From Thermus tengchongensis (GTDB taxonomy: Bacteria; Deinococcota; Deinococci; Deinococcales; Thermaceae): DNA of 64,000 nt. Under the pieces are notes generated by a model. It saw nothing but the letters and a program-made list of their open reading frames with translations, was not told where the DNA came from and did not search any database. Below are positions 1-9,214 of this stretch, piece after piece. Location of the stretch: NCBI RefSeq assembly GCF_021462405.1, contig NZ_JAKEDU010000002.1:124001-188000 (forward strand), read 5' to 3'. A program made the position numbers and the translations under genes. How positions within the stretch are numbered: the stretch's first letter is position 1; every line of letters begins with the position of its first letter.

Positions 1-1483
1 TACTGGTGAGGTCGTAGACCACCCGGCCGATCTCCGGCACCCTGCGGGGGATGCGCCTCGCCACCTCGTCCAAAAACTCCAGGGGAAGCCTGGCCCAGTC
101 CGCGGTCATGAAGTCCTCGGTGGTGACGGCCCTTAGGGCCAGGACGTAGCCGTACTTCCGCTCGTCCCCCGCCACCCCCACACTCCGCACCGGGGTCAGC
201 ACCGCCAGGGCCTGGGCCACCTGGGAATACAGCCCCCACTCCCTTAGAAGGCTTATGAAGATATCGTCAGCCCGCCGGAGGATGTCCAGCTTCTCCTCCG
301 TGACCTCCCCCAGCACCCGCACCGCCAGGCCCGGCCCCGGGAAGGGGTGGCGCAGGCGGATGGGGTCTGGGAGGCCGAGGAGCAGGGCCAGCTCCCGTAC
401 CTCGTCCTTGAAGAGGAGGCGGAAGGGCTCCAGGAGCTCAAACTTGAGGTCCTGGGGGAGGCCCCCCACGTTGTGGTGGCTCTTGATCTTGGCCGCCCCG
501 TGCCCGCCGGCGGACTCGATCACGTCCGGGTAGAGGGTGCCCTGGGCCAGGAAGCGGAAGGGGCCCTCCTCCCGGGCCACCTGGCTGAAGACCTCCACGA
601 ACTCCCGCCCGATGATCTTGCGCTTTTCCTCCGGGTCCTCCACCCCTTTTAGGGCCTTTAGGAAGCGCTCTTTGGCCTCCACCACCCGGAGGTTGACCCC
701 AAGGGCCCTAAGGGCCCCTTCCACCTCCTCCCGCTCCCCCAGGCGCAGGAGGCCGTGGTCCACGAAGACCGCCAGGTGGTCCACCCCCGCCCGGGCCAGG
801 AGGAGGGCTAGGGTGCTGGAGTCCACCCCTCCGGAGACCGCCAGCAGAACCCGGTCTTGCCCCACCCGCTCCCGCACCTCCTTGAGGAGGTCTTCCAGGA
901 CGTGCTCTGGGGTCCAGTCCCGCCGAACCCCGGAAAGCTCCAGGAAGTTTTCCAGGATTTGCATACCCTTGGGGGTGTGGGCCACCTCGGGGTGGAACTG
1001 GACGGCGAAGGTCTTGCCGTCGGGGGCTTCCATGGCCGCCACCGGGTTCTCCTCGGTTTCCGCCACCACCCGCCACCCTGGGGGGAGCTCGGTCACCGCG
1101 TCCTGGTGGCTCATCCAGACCTGGACTTCTCCCTCCAAGCCCCGGAAGAGGGGGCCGGCGTAGCGGGTGAGGAGGGCCTTGCCGTACTCCGCCCGGCCAG
1201 CCCGTTCCACCTTGCCCCCAAGCTCCTGGGCCAGAAGCTGCATCCCGTAGCAGATGCCCAGGGTGGGGAGGCCGAGGCGCAGGAGCCTGGGGTCTGGGCG
1301 GGGGGCCTGGGGGTCAAAGACGCTCCTGGGGCCACCGGAGAGGATGAGGGCCTCGGGCTTGTGCTTCAGGACTTCTTCCAGGGGGGCGTCCCCGGGCAGG
1401 ATCAGGGAGAAGGCCCGGAGTTCCCGGAGCCTTCTGGCGATGAGCCTCGTGTACTGGGAGCCGAAGTCCAGCACCAGGACCAT
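1..1483 (-). CDS. guaA: GMP synthase (glutamine-hydrolysing), 3' end cut by window edge
   Basis: Converts XMP to GMP using glutamine and ATP, the last step of guanine nucleotide synthesis. The N-terminal class I glutamine amidotransferase domain begins [11 protein letters not shown] and carries the nucleophile Cys78 in GICYGMQ and the FHPE motif near residue 168. The ATP-pyrophosphatase loop SGGVDSS follows near residue 221, then the XMP-binding C-terminal domain. The frame is still open at base 1 (ends GRVVYDLTS), so only about the last ten residues are missing. The ATG at 1483 is chosen because TAGACT lies at 1496-1491, 7 bases upstream, as in a leaderless mRNA. It is divergent from luxS. 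Confidence 0.96.
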   Translation of the reverse strand, partial: MVLVLDFGSQYTRLIARRLRELRAFSLILPGDAPLEEVLKHKPEALILSGGPRSVFDPQAPRPDPRLLRLGLPTLGICYGMQLLAQELGGKVERAGRAEYGKALLTRYAGPLFRGLEGEVQVWMSHQDAVTELPPGWRVVAETEENPVAAMEAPDGKTFAVQFHPEVAHTPKGMQILENFLELSGVRRDWTPEHVLEDLLKEVRERVGQDRVLLAVSGGVDSSTLALLLARAGVDHLAVFVDHGLLRLGEREEVEGALRALGVNLRVVEAKERFLKALKGVEDPEEKRKIIGREFVEVFSQVAREEGPFRFLAQGTLYPDVIESAGGHGAAKIKSHHNVGGLPQDLKFELLEPFRLLFKDEVRELALLLGLPDPIRLRHPFPGPGLAVRVLGEVTEEKLDILRRADDIFISLLREWGLYSQVAQALAVLTPVRSVGVAGDERKYGYVLALRAVTTEDFMTADWARLPLEFLDEVARRIPRRVPEIGRVVYDLTS

Positions 1484-1490
1484 ATGGGCC

Positions 1491-1508
1491 AGTCTAGCAG
1501 GGTAGGAT
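1491..1508. promoter_or_regulatory. Divergent -10 elements of guaA and luxS
   Basis: TAGACT on the minus strand (1496-1491) lies 7 bases before the guaA ATG. TAGGAT on the plus strand (1503-1508) lies 6 bases before the luxS ATG. Neither gene has a Shine-Dalgarno sequence. The two divergent leaderless promoters occupy fewer than 20 bp between them, so their polymerases probably exclude each other. Confidence 0.6.
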
Positions 1509-1514
1509 GGGGCC

Positions 1515-1979
1515 ATGGCCGAGGTGGAGAGCTTTGCCCTGGACCACACCAAGGTGAAGGCCCCCTACGTGCGGCTGGCGGGGAGAAAGCCCCTGGGGGG
1601 TGGGGTGGTGGAAAAGTACGACCTGCGCCTGGCCCAGCCCAACCGGGAGACCCTACCCACGGGGGCCTTGCACACCCTCGAGCACCTCCTGGCGGGGTAC
1701 CTGCGGGACCACCTGGAGGGGGTCATCGACCTCTCCCCCATGGGGTGCCGCACGGGGTTTTACCTGGTGGTGGAAGGCCCTTTGGACGAGGAGAGGGTTT
1801 TGCTGGCCTTGGAGCGCGCCCTAAGGGATGTCCTCCTGCACGAGGGGCCCGTGCCCGGAGCGAGCTTCCGGGAGTGCGGCAACTACCGGGACCATGACCT
1901 CCCTGGGGCCAAGGCCTGGGCGGAGAAGGTCCTGAGGGCGGGCCTCAGGGTCCAGCCCACCATCCCCCTAGCGCCATGA
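1515..1979 (+). CDS. luxS: S-ribosylhomocysteine lyase (LuxS)
   Basis: Cleaves S-ribosylhomocysteine to homocysteine and DPD, the precursor of AI-2. At 154 aa it has the usual LuxS length. The metal site is visible: His53 and His57 in HTLEH, with Glu56 as catalytic acid, and Cys121 in [11 protein letters not shown]. Cys78 in MGCRTGF is the other conserved cysteine. Its last codons overlap mtnN by ATGA, pairing the two enzymes that process S-adenosylhomocysteine in sequence. No AI-2 receptor or uptake gene is present in the window, so the methyl-cycle role is the safer reading. The start follows TAGGAT by 6 bases. Confidence 0.96.
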   Translation: MAEVESFALDHTKVKAPYVRLAGRKPLGGGVVEKYDLRLAQPNRETLPTGALHTLEHLLAGYLRDHLEGVIDLSPMGCRTGFYLVVEGPLDEERVLLALERALRDVLLHEGPVPGASFRECGNYRDHDLPGAKAWAEKVLRAGLRVQPTIPLAP

Positions 1980-2638
1980 CCGCCTTCTTCGCCGCCGAGC
2001 CCGAGGAAGCGGAAGCCCTTAGGGAGGCCTTGGGGGCGGTGGAGGCCCTCGAGGCCCCCTTCCCCCTCCACCGGGGCAAGGGGGTGCTGGTGGCGGAGAC
2101 CGGGGTGGGGAAGGTGGCGGCGGCCTCGGCGGTGGCCCATGTCCTAACCCGCTTTGCTCCTAAGGAAAGCTTCTTCCTGGGGGTAGCGGGGGGCTTGGAC
2201 CCTTCCCTCAGGGCTTTGGACCTCCTGCTGGCGGAGCGGGCGGTGCAGTGGGATGTGGACCTCACCCCTTTTGGCCGGGAGCCTGGGGAGACGGCCTTTG
2301 GGGTGCGCTTCTTCCCCTCCGACCCCCAGCTTTTGGCCCGGGCGGAGAGGGCGGCCCAGGCCCTGGGCTTTCCCTTCCGGCGGGGGGTGGTGGCCACGGG
2401 GGACCGGTTTCTGGCGAACAGGGAGGAGGCACGGAGGCTGGCCCAGCTCCACGGGGCCCAGGCGGTGGAGATGGAGGGGGCTGCGGCCCTCATGGTGGCC
2501 TGGCGCTTCCGCCATCCCATGGCCCTGGTCCGGGCCGTGACCGATGGGGCGGGGGAGGAGGCGGCCAGGGACTTCCAGGCTTTTTTGCAGGAGGCCTCGA
2601 GGCGCCTTGGCCTCCTGGCCCAGGCCCTTTTGGCATAA
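1976..2638 (+). CDS. mtnN: 5'-methylthioadenosine/S-adenosylhomocysteine nucleosidase
   Basis: Hydrolyses the glycosidic bond of S-adenosylhomocysteine and methylthioadenosine, releasing adenine and giving LuxS its substrate. The 220 aa protein has the nucleoside phosphorylase fold: GVAGGLDPSLR near residue 69, the purine/ribose site AVEMEGAA (Glu166, Glu168) and the catalytic Asp190 in RAVTDGA. Its start overlaps the luxS stop in ATGA, implying translational coupling. A futalosine hydrolase (MqnB) has the same fold and Thermus uses the futalosine route to menaquinone, but the luxS pairing favours MtnN. Confidence 0.88.
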   Translation: MTAFFAAEPEEAEALREALGAVEALEAPFPLHRGKGVLVAETGVGKVAAASAVAHVLTRFAPKESFFLGVAGGLDPSLRALDLLLAERAVQWDVDLTPFGREPGETAFGVRFFPSDPQLLARAERAAQALGFPFRRGVVATGDRFLANREEARRLAQLHGAQAVEMEGAAALMVAWRFRHPMALVRAVTDGAGEEAARDFQAFLQEASRRLGLLAQALLA

Positions 2639-2655
2639 TGAAAGGGGAGGAGCCC

Positions 2656-3579
2656 ATGGAAATCCGGATCTTCACGGGGAACGCCCACCCCGATCTGGCC
2701 CGGCGGGTGGCGGAAGCCCTGGGGGTTCCCTTGGGAAAGGCGGTGGTGGACCGCTTCCCCGACGGGGAGGTGCGGGTGCGCCTCCTGGAGAGCGTGCGCG
2801 GGGACGATGTGTACCTCATCCAGCCCACCAGCCCCCCGGTGAACGACCACCTGATGGAGCTCCTTCTCCTGGCCGATGCCGCAAGGCGGAGCTCCGCGGG
2901 CCGCATCAACGCCGTCATCCCCTACTTCGGCTACGCCCGCCAGGATAAGCAGACCCAAGGCCGCGAGCCCGTGAGCGCCAAACTGGTGGCCAATCTCCTG
3001 GAAACCGTAGGGGTGCACCGGGTGATCGCCATTGACCTGCACGCTCCCCAGATCCAGGGTTTTTTTGACATCCCCGTGGACCACCTCTCCGCGGTGCGCC
3101 TCTTCGCCCGCTACCTTCGGGAAAGGGGCTACGCGGAAAACGCCGTGGTGGTTTCCCCGGACGCGGGCCGGGCGGAGGAGGCTCGCAGGCTTTCCGAACG
3201 CTTGGGCCTGCCCTTCGCCATGCTGGCCAAGCGCCGCCACGGGCCCAAGGAGACCGCAGTCACCTACGTGATCGGGGACGTGGCGGGGAAGAGGCCCTTG
3301 CTTGTGGACGACATCATTTCCACCGGGGGGACCATAAGGCGGGGGGTGGAGGCCCTCCTCGAGGCCGGCGCTTTGCCCGAGGTGGTGGTCCTGGCTACCC
3401 ATCCGGTGCTAGTGGGCGAAGCCCGGGAGAACCTGGCCCACCCTGCCATCCGCGAGGTGGTCTTCACCGACACCATCCCCCTCAAGGACGGGGGCTACAC
3501 TGTCCTCTCCACCGCTGAACTCCTGGCCCAGGCCATCCAGCACGTGCACACCAACCAGTCGGTGAGCGCCTTGATCTGA
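2656..3579 (+). CDS. prs: Ribose-phosphate pyrophosphokinase (PRPP synthetase)
   Basis: Makes PRPP from ribose 5-phosphate and ATP for purine, pyrimidine, histidine and tryptophan synthesis. The 307 aa product has FPDGEVRVR, the flexible loop GYARQDKQTQGREP, DLHAPQIQGFF and the PRPP-binding loop LLVDDIISTGGT near residues 212-221. The ATG at 2656 is preceded by AGGGGAGGAG; the frame stays open upstream to 2248, but family length and the ribosome site fix this start. It follows mtnN by 17 bases and precedes rplY. Confidence 0.96.
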   Translation: MEIRIFTGNAHPDLARRVAEALGVPLGKAVVDRFPDGEVRVRLLESVRGDDVYLIQPTSPPVNDHLMELLLLADAARRSSAGRINAVIPYFGYARQDKQTQGREPVSAKLVANLLETVGVHRVIAIDLHAPQIQGFFDIPVDHLSAVRLFARYLRERGYAENAVVVSPDAGRAEEARRLSERLGLPFAMLAKRRHGPKETAVTYVIGDVAGKRPLLVDDIISTGGTIRRGVEALLEAGALPEVVVLATHPVLVGEARENLAHPAIREVVFTDTIPLKDGGYTVLSTAELLAQAIQHVHTNQSVSALI

Positions 3580-3658
3580 GGTGTGGAAGGAAGGCAAGGG
3601 GATGTGTTAAGCTTTCCCATAGTGTGCCCCTTGGGGGCGGTTGCGTTTAGGAGGAGCC

Positions 3659-4279
3659 ATGGAGTACCGTTTGAAGGCCCAGTACCGGGAGGGGGAGAAG
3701 CCCGCCGCCTTGCGCCGTGCGGGAAAGCTCCCCGGCGTCATCTACAACAAGCAGCTGAACCGGAAGGTGTACGTGGAGCTGGGGGAGTTTGACAAGGTCT
3801 TCCGGCAGGCTTCCATCCACCACGTCATCGTTTTGGAGTTGCCGGATGGCCAGGAGCTTCCCACCCTGGTGCGTCAGGTGAACCTGGACAAGCGCAAGCG
3901 CCGCCCCGAGCACGTGGACTTCTACGTCCTCTCCGACGAACCCGTGGAGATGTACATCCCCTTGCGTTTCGTGGGCACGCCCCAGGGGGTGCGGGAGGGC
4001 GGCGTCTTGCAGGAGGTGCACCGGGACATCCTGGTCCGGGTTTCCCCCCGCAACATCCCCGAGTTCATCGAGGTGGATGTTTCCGGCTTGGGCATCGGGG
4101 ATAGCCTCCACGCCGCCGACCTGAAGCTTCCCGAAGGGGTGAAGCTGGCGATCTCCCCCGAGGAAACCATCGCCGCCGTGGTGCCGCCGGAGGACGTGGA
4201 GCGGCTGGCGGCGGAGGCCCTCGAGGCCCCAGCGGAGCCCGAGGTGATCAAGAAGGGCAAGAAGGAAGAGGAGGAGTGA
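3659..4279 (+). CDS. rplY: 50S ribosomal protein bL25 (long CTC/TL5 form)
   Basis: Binds 5S rRNA in the central protuberance of the large subunit. At 206 aa this is the long form, the same length as Thermus TL5. An N-terminal L25 barrel (LRRAGKLPGVIYNKQ) is followed by the CTC-type beta domain and a charged tail (VIKKGKKEEEE). The start is the ATG at 3659 after AGGAGG; the in-frame codons from 3641 lie upstream of that ribosome site. The prs-rplY-pth order is common in bacteria. A strong intrinsic terminator follows at 4310-4346. Confidence 0.96.
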   Translation: MEYRLKAQYREGEKPAALRRAGKLPGVIYNKQLNRKVYVELGEFDKVFRQASIHHVIVLELPDGQELPTLVRQVNLDKRKRRPEHVDFYVLSDEPVEMYIPLRFVGTPQGVREGGVLQEVHRDILVRVSPRNIPEFIEVDVSGLGIGDSLHAADLKLPEGVKLAISPEETIAAVVPPEDVERLAAEALEAPAEPEVIKKGKKEEEE

Positions 4280-4309
4280 GGCAGGCGCCACGCGGGGCTT
4301 GCCTTCCGA

Positions 4310-4346
4310 GGGGGTGGGATCTGAGGGCGATCCCACCCCCCTTTTT
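4310..4346 (+). terminator. Intrinsic terminator between rplY and pth
   Basis: A perfect 12-bp stem, GGGGGTGGGATC at 4310-4321 paired with GATCCCACCCCC at 4329-4340, encloses a 7-base loop and is followed by CTTTTT. The T run ends 13 bases before the pth ATG, so the stem abuts the pth ribosome-binding site. Confidence 0.85.
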
Positions 4347-4358
4347 GGGAGGGGGCGG

Positions 4359-4937
4359 ATGTTTTTGGTGGTGGGCCAGGGCAACCCGGGGGAAAGGTAC
4401 GCCAGGTCCCGGCACAACCTGGGCTTCATGGTCCTGGACCGTATGGGCCTGGAGTTCCGGAAGAAGGGGGAGGCCCTGCTGGCCGAGGCGGAGGTGGAAG
4501 GGGAGAAGGGGCTTTTCCTCAAGCCCCTCACCTACTACAACCTGAGCGGGCAGGCGGTGGCCCCGCTGGTGCGCTTTTACCATATTCCCCCGGAGCGCCT
4601 CCTGGTGGTGCACGACGAGATGGACCTGCCCTTAGGCCGGCTGCGCTTTAAGGCCGGGGGCAGCGCGGCGGGGAACCGGGGGGTGGCCTCCATCGCCGAG
4701 GCCTTGGGAACGGAAGCCTTCCACCGTCTGCGCTTGGGGATCGGCAAGCCGCCTTCCCGGGAAAAGGGGGCGGAGTACGTGCTTTCCCCCTTCCTTCCCG
4801 AGGAATGGCCGGTGGTGGAGAGGGTTCTCGAGGCGGCCAAGGAAGCCGTGCTCTGCTGGGTGAGGGAAGGACTTCCCCCCTGTGCGGGCCGTTTTAATGG
4901 CATGAATCTTTCCCAGGGCTTGGGGGAAAAGGGCTAA
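4359..4937 (+). CDS. pth: Peptidyl-tRNA hydrolase
   Basis: Releases tRNA from peptidyl-tRNA that has dropped off ribosomes. The 192 aa protein has the family signature GQGNPGERYARSRHNLGF, with Asn9 and the catalytic His19, plus YYNLSGQAV, VHDEMDLPLGRLR and GSAAGNRG. The start is the ATG at 4359 after GGGAGGGGG; the frame is open from 4299 but that stretch reads through the terminator hairpin. It lies 9 bases upstream of ddl, so the two are probably co-transcribed, either by read-through of the terminator or from an unseen promoter. Confidence 0.95.
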   Translation: MFLVVGQGNPGERYARSRHNLGFMVLDRMGLEFRKKGEALLAEAEVEGEKGLFLKPLTYYNLSGQAVAPLVRFYHIPPERLLVVHDEMDLPLGRLRFKAGGSAAGNRGVASIAEALGTEAFHRLRLGIGKPPSREKGAEYVLSPFLPEEWPVVERVLEAAKEAVLCWVREGLPPCAGRFNGMNLSQGLGEKG

Positions 4938-5915
<978 letters not shown>

Positions 5916-5949
5916 GGTCCCGAGCCTGCTGAGCCCGGTGGGAGCGAGG

Positions 5950-5980
5950 CACCCCATCGCGGCTTGCGCCACGGGGGTCC
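5950..5980 (+). repeat. Partial copy of repeat A (5' hairpin arm)
   Basis: CACCCCATCGCGGCTTG followed by CGCCACGGGGGTCC matches the first hairpin of the repeat A element with a few changes. It lies 26 bases upstream of the full copy at 6006, so two insertions or a duplication-deletion happened here. Confidence 0.6.
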
Positions 5981-6005
5981 AGGAGAGACCAGGGGCAAGC
6001 CCTTT

Positions 6006-6120
6006 TAAGTACCCCGTCGTGGCTTGGTCGTGGTTTGTGCCGCGACGGGGGCACCAAAGAGGCGATAAGCAAGCCGCTTTGGCTTTAGCCGATGGGGCGA
6101 CCTTTGTGTGCGGGTGCTTA
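6006..6120 (+). repeat. Repeat A, full copy 1 (MITE-like)
   Basis: Starts TAAGTACCCCGTCGTGGCTTG and ends GTGCGGGTGCTTA, so the two ends are inverted repeats of each other. The middle contains CCCCAAAGAGGCGATAAGC and GCCGCTTTGGCTTTAGCC, shared with the copies at 12488, 18745 and 53820. This copy is 115 bp because its first hairpin loop is longer (GGTCGTGGTTTGT). It is the only full copy that does not abut a live stop codon. Confidence 0.85.
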
Positions 6121-6165
6121 GCCTCTGCCCCTGGGTCTACCCTTGCGCATCGGCCCATAAGTGAG

Positions 6166-6412
6166 GTGCGCTGGCCGGAGGGCCCGGCCGCTCTTTCCCT
6201 CTTGGAAGTAGAGGTAGCCCTGGCCCCGGGGGAGGTCCGGCGGTTGTTCAGCCTAGGGGAGCTCTCGGAGAGCCCCCTCGAGGCCCAAGCCCCCTTCCTC
6301 CCGGTGCAGGCGGCTTTGGCCCAGCTTCCCCCTGGGGCCTACCGCCTGGTGGGGGAGGCCTGGGAAGGGGAGAGGCTCTGGTCGCGGCACGTTTTGGAGC
6401 TCATACCCCTTG
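6166..6412 (+). pseudogene. Gene remnant between two repeats, C-terminal fragment
   Basis: The 660 bases between ddl and galT hold repeats and this fragment. Read from GTG 6166 it has normal Thermus codon choice and a plausible beta-rich sequence (EVALAPGEVRRLFSLGELS, LPPGAYRLVGEAWEGE). The phrase LPPGxYRLxGE recalls the last strands of BsuPI-type or other secreted beta-sandwich domains, but that is a weak resemblance. No N-terminal half or signal peptide is present. The frame runs on through repeat B to 6579, giving an artificial tail. I read it as the 3' end of a gene whose front was lost when repeats inserted. Confidence 0.45.
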
Positions 6413-6508
6413 CTGTTGAACCCTTCCCTCCCTTCACCTGGCGAGGGCCTTGGATACCCTTTCACCGGGGCCCCCACGGGGACGAAGTCTCCGTGGGGTG
6501 GTATCACC
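6411..6508 (+). repeat. Repeat B, copy 1 (hairpin repeat)
   Basis: Matches 35918-36010: a variable lead (CCTTGCTGTTGAACCC here, CTTTGCTCCTGAGCCC there), then TACCCTTTCACCGGGG and the hairpin CCCCACGGGGAC-GAA-GTCTCCGTGGGG, then TGGTATCACC. The stem has one G-T wobble compared with its sister copy. Confidence 0.75.
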
Positions 6509-6581
6509 TACCTGGAGCGCCTCCTGCCCCCGGGGGTGGCCTGGTAGGAGAAGGCGTTTTAGGGCGTAGGCTGGGGTAAGG

Positions 6582-7625
6582 ATGGAGGTCCACAAGCGCT
6601 ACCACCGGAAGCCCGATGGGCGGGAGCTTATCCTTTACGGCCTGAAGCCCTTGGAGGGGCCCCCTTTGGCCGAGCCCCAGGAGGCTCTAGCTCCCGCCCC
6701 CCACCTCCGCTACCACCCCCTAAGGCGGGAGTGGGTGGTCTACGCCGCCCACCGCCAGGAGCGCACCTTTTTGCCCCCCAAGGAGCACTGCCCCTTGTGC
6801 CCCAGCCGGGAAGGGGGCTTCCCCACGGAGATCCCCTTCCCCACCTTCCAGGTGGCGGTGTTTGAGAACCGCTTTCCCTCCTTCGTCCCCAGCCCGCCCC
6901 CGCCCCCCGAGGGGCTTCCCGTCCTGGCGGAACGGGCCTTGGGCCGGTGCGAGGTGGTGGTCTACACCCCGAGCCACACGGGCAGCCTGGCCACCCTCAC
7001 GGAGGAGGAAAGGCTCCTTTTGGCCTGGGTCTGGCGGGAGCGGTACCAGGCCCTCTACGCCCTCGAGGGGGTGCGCTTCGTCATGCCCTTCGAGAACCGG
7101 GGCGAGGCGGTGGGGGTGACCCTGCACCACCCCCACGGGCAGGTCTACGCCTACCCCTTCGTGCCCCCCCTTTTGGAGCGGGAGGCCCAGGCCTTCCGGG
7201 AAAGGCCCGTCCTCGAGGAGCTTTTCCCCCACCTGGAGCCCTACCGGGTGGACGGGGAGGGGGGCTTCCTGGCCTTCGTCCCTCCCTTCGCCCGCTACCC
7301 CTTTGAGGTCTGGGTGGCTCCCTTGGAGCGCCACCCCGGGCTTTGGACCTTTTCCGAGGAAGAGATGGCGGCCTTCGCCCGGCTTCTGGGCCGGGTGGTG
7401 GCCCGCTACGACGCCCTTTTCGGGGAGCCCTTCCCCTACGTGATGGTCTTCCACGCCGCTCCCCTGGGGGAGGAGCGCACCTTCCACTTCCACGTGGAGT
7501 TCTACCCCCCCAAACGGGCCAAGGACAAGCTCAAGTTCCTGGCGGGCACGGAGCTTGGGGCGGGCACCTTCGTGGTGGACGCCCTGCCGGAGGACACCGC
7601 TAGGCGGCTTCGGGAGGTCTTATGA
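6582..7625 (+). CDS. galT: Galactose-1-phosphate uridylyltransferase
   Basis: Exchanges UMP between UDP-glucose and galactose 1-phosphate in the Leloir pathway. The 347 aa HIT-superfamily protein has a zinc pair CPLC near residue 67, FENRFPSF, the active-site HPHGQ (second His is the UMP acceptor) and a late HFHVEFYPP that supplies metal and substrate ligands. The ATG at 6582 follows a GGGGTAAGG stretch. No galactokinase or epimerase gene is adjacent. Its stop is followed directly by a tiny frame and glpD. Confidence 0.93.
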   Translation: MEVHKRYHRKPDGRELILYGLKPLEGPPLAEPQEALAPAPHLRYHPLRREWVVYAAHRQERTFLPPKEHCPLCPSREGGFPTEIPFPTFQVAVFENRFPSFVPSPPPPPEGLPVLAERALGRCEVVVYTPSHTGSLATLTEEERLLLAWVWRERYQALYALEGVRFVMPFENRGEAVGVTLHHPHGQVYAYPFVPPLLEREAQAFRERPVLEELFPHLEPYRVDGEGGFLAFVPPFARYPFEVWVAPLERHPGLWTFSEEEMAAFARLLGRVVARYDALFGEPFPYVMVFHAAPLGEERTFHFHVEFYPPKRAKDKLKFLAGTELGAGTFVVDALPEDTARRLREVL

Positions 7626-7675
7626 AGAAGTATGGACCTGGCGGCGGTGGGGCGGGCCTGGCGGGAGGAGGAGGC

Positions 7676-9214
7676 GTGACCCCTTCGCGGGAGGAATCCT
7701 GGGCAAGGCTTGGGGGGCCCCTGGACCTCCTCATCCTGGGGGGTGGGGCCACGGGGGCGGGGGTGTTGTGGGAGGCCACGCTAAGGGGCTTGAAGGCCGC
7801 TTTGGTGGAGGCGGGGGATTTTGCCTCGGGCACCAGTAGCCGCTCCACCAAGCTTCTCCACGGGGGGGTGCGCTACCTGGAGTTGGCGGTGCGGCGCCGG
7901 GACCGCCGCCAGCTAAGGCTGGTGAGAGACGCCCTTCGGGAGCGGAAAGTCCTCCTGGACCTTGCCCCCCACCTGGCGAGGCCCTTAACCCTCCTCACCC
8001 CCCTCTTCCGTCCCTTGGAGCTTCCCTACTACTGGGCGGGCCTCAAGCTCTACGACCTCCTGGCGGGAAGGCACCGCTTGGCCCCAAGCCGCTACGCCCC
8101 GCCCAAGGAGGTGCGGGCCCTCTTCCCGGACCTTCCCCCCACCCTGGGCGGGGTACTCTACCAGGACGGGCAGTTCGCCGACCACCGCCTGAACCTGGTC
8201 CTCATCCTCTCCGCCCTGGCGCGGGGGGCGGTGGCCCTGAACCACGCCGAGGCCACGGGCTTCCTCCTGGAGGGGGGAAGTGTGCGGGGCGCGGTGGTGC
8301 GGGACCGCCTCACGGGAAAGGAAAGGGAGGTCCCTGCCCGGGTGGTGGTGAACGCCGCCGGCCCCCAGGCGGACCGGGTGCGCCACCTCCTTGATCCCCA
8401 TCTTCCCCCCCTCCTCACCCCCTCCAGCGGGACCCACCTGGTCCTGGACTACCCCTTGCAGGCGGGCCTCCTCCTGCCCAGGACCCGGGATGGCCGGGTC
8501 CTCTTTCTTCTGCCCTACCGGGGGAAGGCCCTTCTGGGCACCACCGACCTCCCCGCCGAGGCCACCGCCTGCCCCTTGCCCCGGGAGGAGGAGGTGGCCT
8601 ACCTCCTGGAGGAGATCCGGCCCTACCTGGGGGACCTCTCGGATAGGGTCCTGGCCGCCTGGGCGGGCTTAAGGCCCCTGGTGGGGAAGGGGGAAACGAG
8701 GCTTTTGGTGCGGGACCACCTCATCCAGGAGGAGCGGGGCCTCTACACCCTCACCGGGGGAAAGTGGACCACCTTCCGCCTCATGGCCCTGGACCTTTTG
8801 GAGCGCCTGGCCGAGGACCTCGCCCTTCCCTTGCCCCCCTCGGAAAGCCACCGCACCCCCCTCCTAGGGGCGGGGCCCAGGCCGCCCTTGCCCCTGCCAG
8901 AGGAGGTGGCCGAGCACCTCTACGCCCACTACGGCACCCTGGCCCTCGAGGTGGCCGCCTTGGGGGATCGGCCCCTGCTTCCTGGGTTTCCCTACCTGGA
9001 GGGGGAGGTGGTGTGGGCGGTGAGGGAGGAGCTTGCCCAAAAGCCCCTGGATGTGCTGGCCCGCAGGCTGGGCCTGGCCCTTCTGGACCAGAAGCGGGCG
9101 GAGGAGGCCCTGCCCAAGGTGGTGGGGCTCATGGCGCCCCTTCTGGGATGGGGAGAGGCGGAACAACGGACCCACCTGGACGAGGCCAGGCGGGCCCTGC
9201 CCGGGCTTTGTTAG
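7676..9214 (+). CDS. glpD: FAD-dependent glycerol-3-phosphate dehydrogenase
   Basis: Oxidises glycerol 3-phosphate to dihydroxyacetone phosphate at the membrane, passing electrons to quinone. The FAD-binding motif [15 protein letters not shown] lies near residue 18 of the product, followed by [34 protein letters not shown] and [11 protein letters not shown], all typical of GlpD/GlpA. I choose GTG 7676 because GGAGGAGGAGG lies just upstream. The frame is open back to the ATG at 7622, but those 18 glycine-rich residues look untranslated. The 3' end overlaps the convergent ftsH by 4 bases. Confidence 0.92.
   Translation: MTPSREESWARLGGPLDLLILGGGATGAGVLWEATLRGLKAALVEAGDFASGTSSRSTKLLHGGVRYLELAVRRRDRRQLRLVRDALRERKVLLDLAPHLARPLTLLTPLFRPLELPYYWAGLKLYDLLAGRHRLAPSRYAPPKEVRALFPDLPPTLGGVLYQDGQFADHRLNLVLILSALARGAVALNHAEATGFLLEGGSVRGAVVRDRLTGKEREVPARVVVNAAGPQADRVRHLLDPHLPPLLTPSSGTHLVLDYPLQAGLLLPRTRDGRVLFLLPYRGKALLGTTDLPAEATACPLPREEEVAYLLEEIRPYLGDLSDRVLAAWAGLRPLVGKGETRLLVRDHLIQEERGLYTLTGGKWTTFRLMALDLLERLAEDLALPLPPSESHRTPLLGAGPRPPLPLPEEVAEHLYAHYGTLALEVAALGDRPLLPGFPYLEGEVVWAVREELAQKPLDVLARRLGLALLDQKRAEEALPKVVGLMAPLLGWGEAEQRTHLDEARRALPGLC

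Noticed and set aside
1515-2638. A complete AI-2 quorum-sensing system
   Set aside because: LuxS and MtnN are present, but no receptor, importer or AI-2 kinase gene is seen; methyl-cycle recycling explains the pair.
2248-2655. N-terminal extension of prs
   Set aside because: The frame is open upstream but lies inside mtnN and reads as Gly/Pro-rich shadow; the AGGGGAGGAG site and family length fix the start at 2656.
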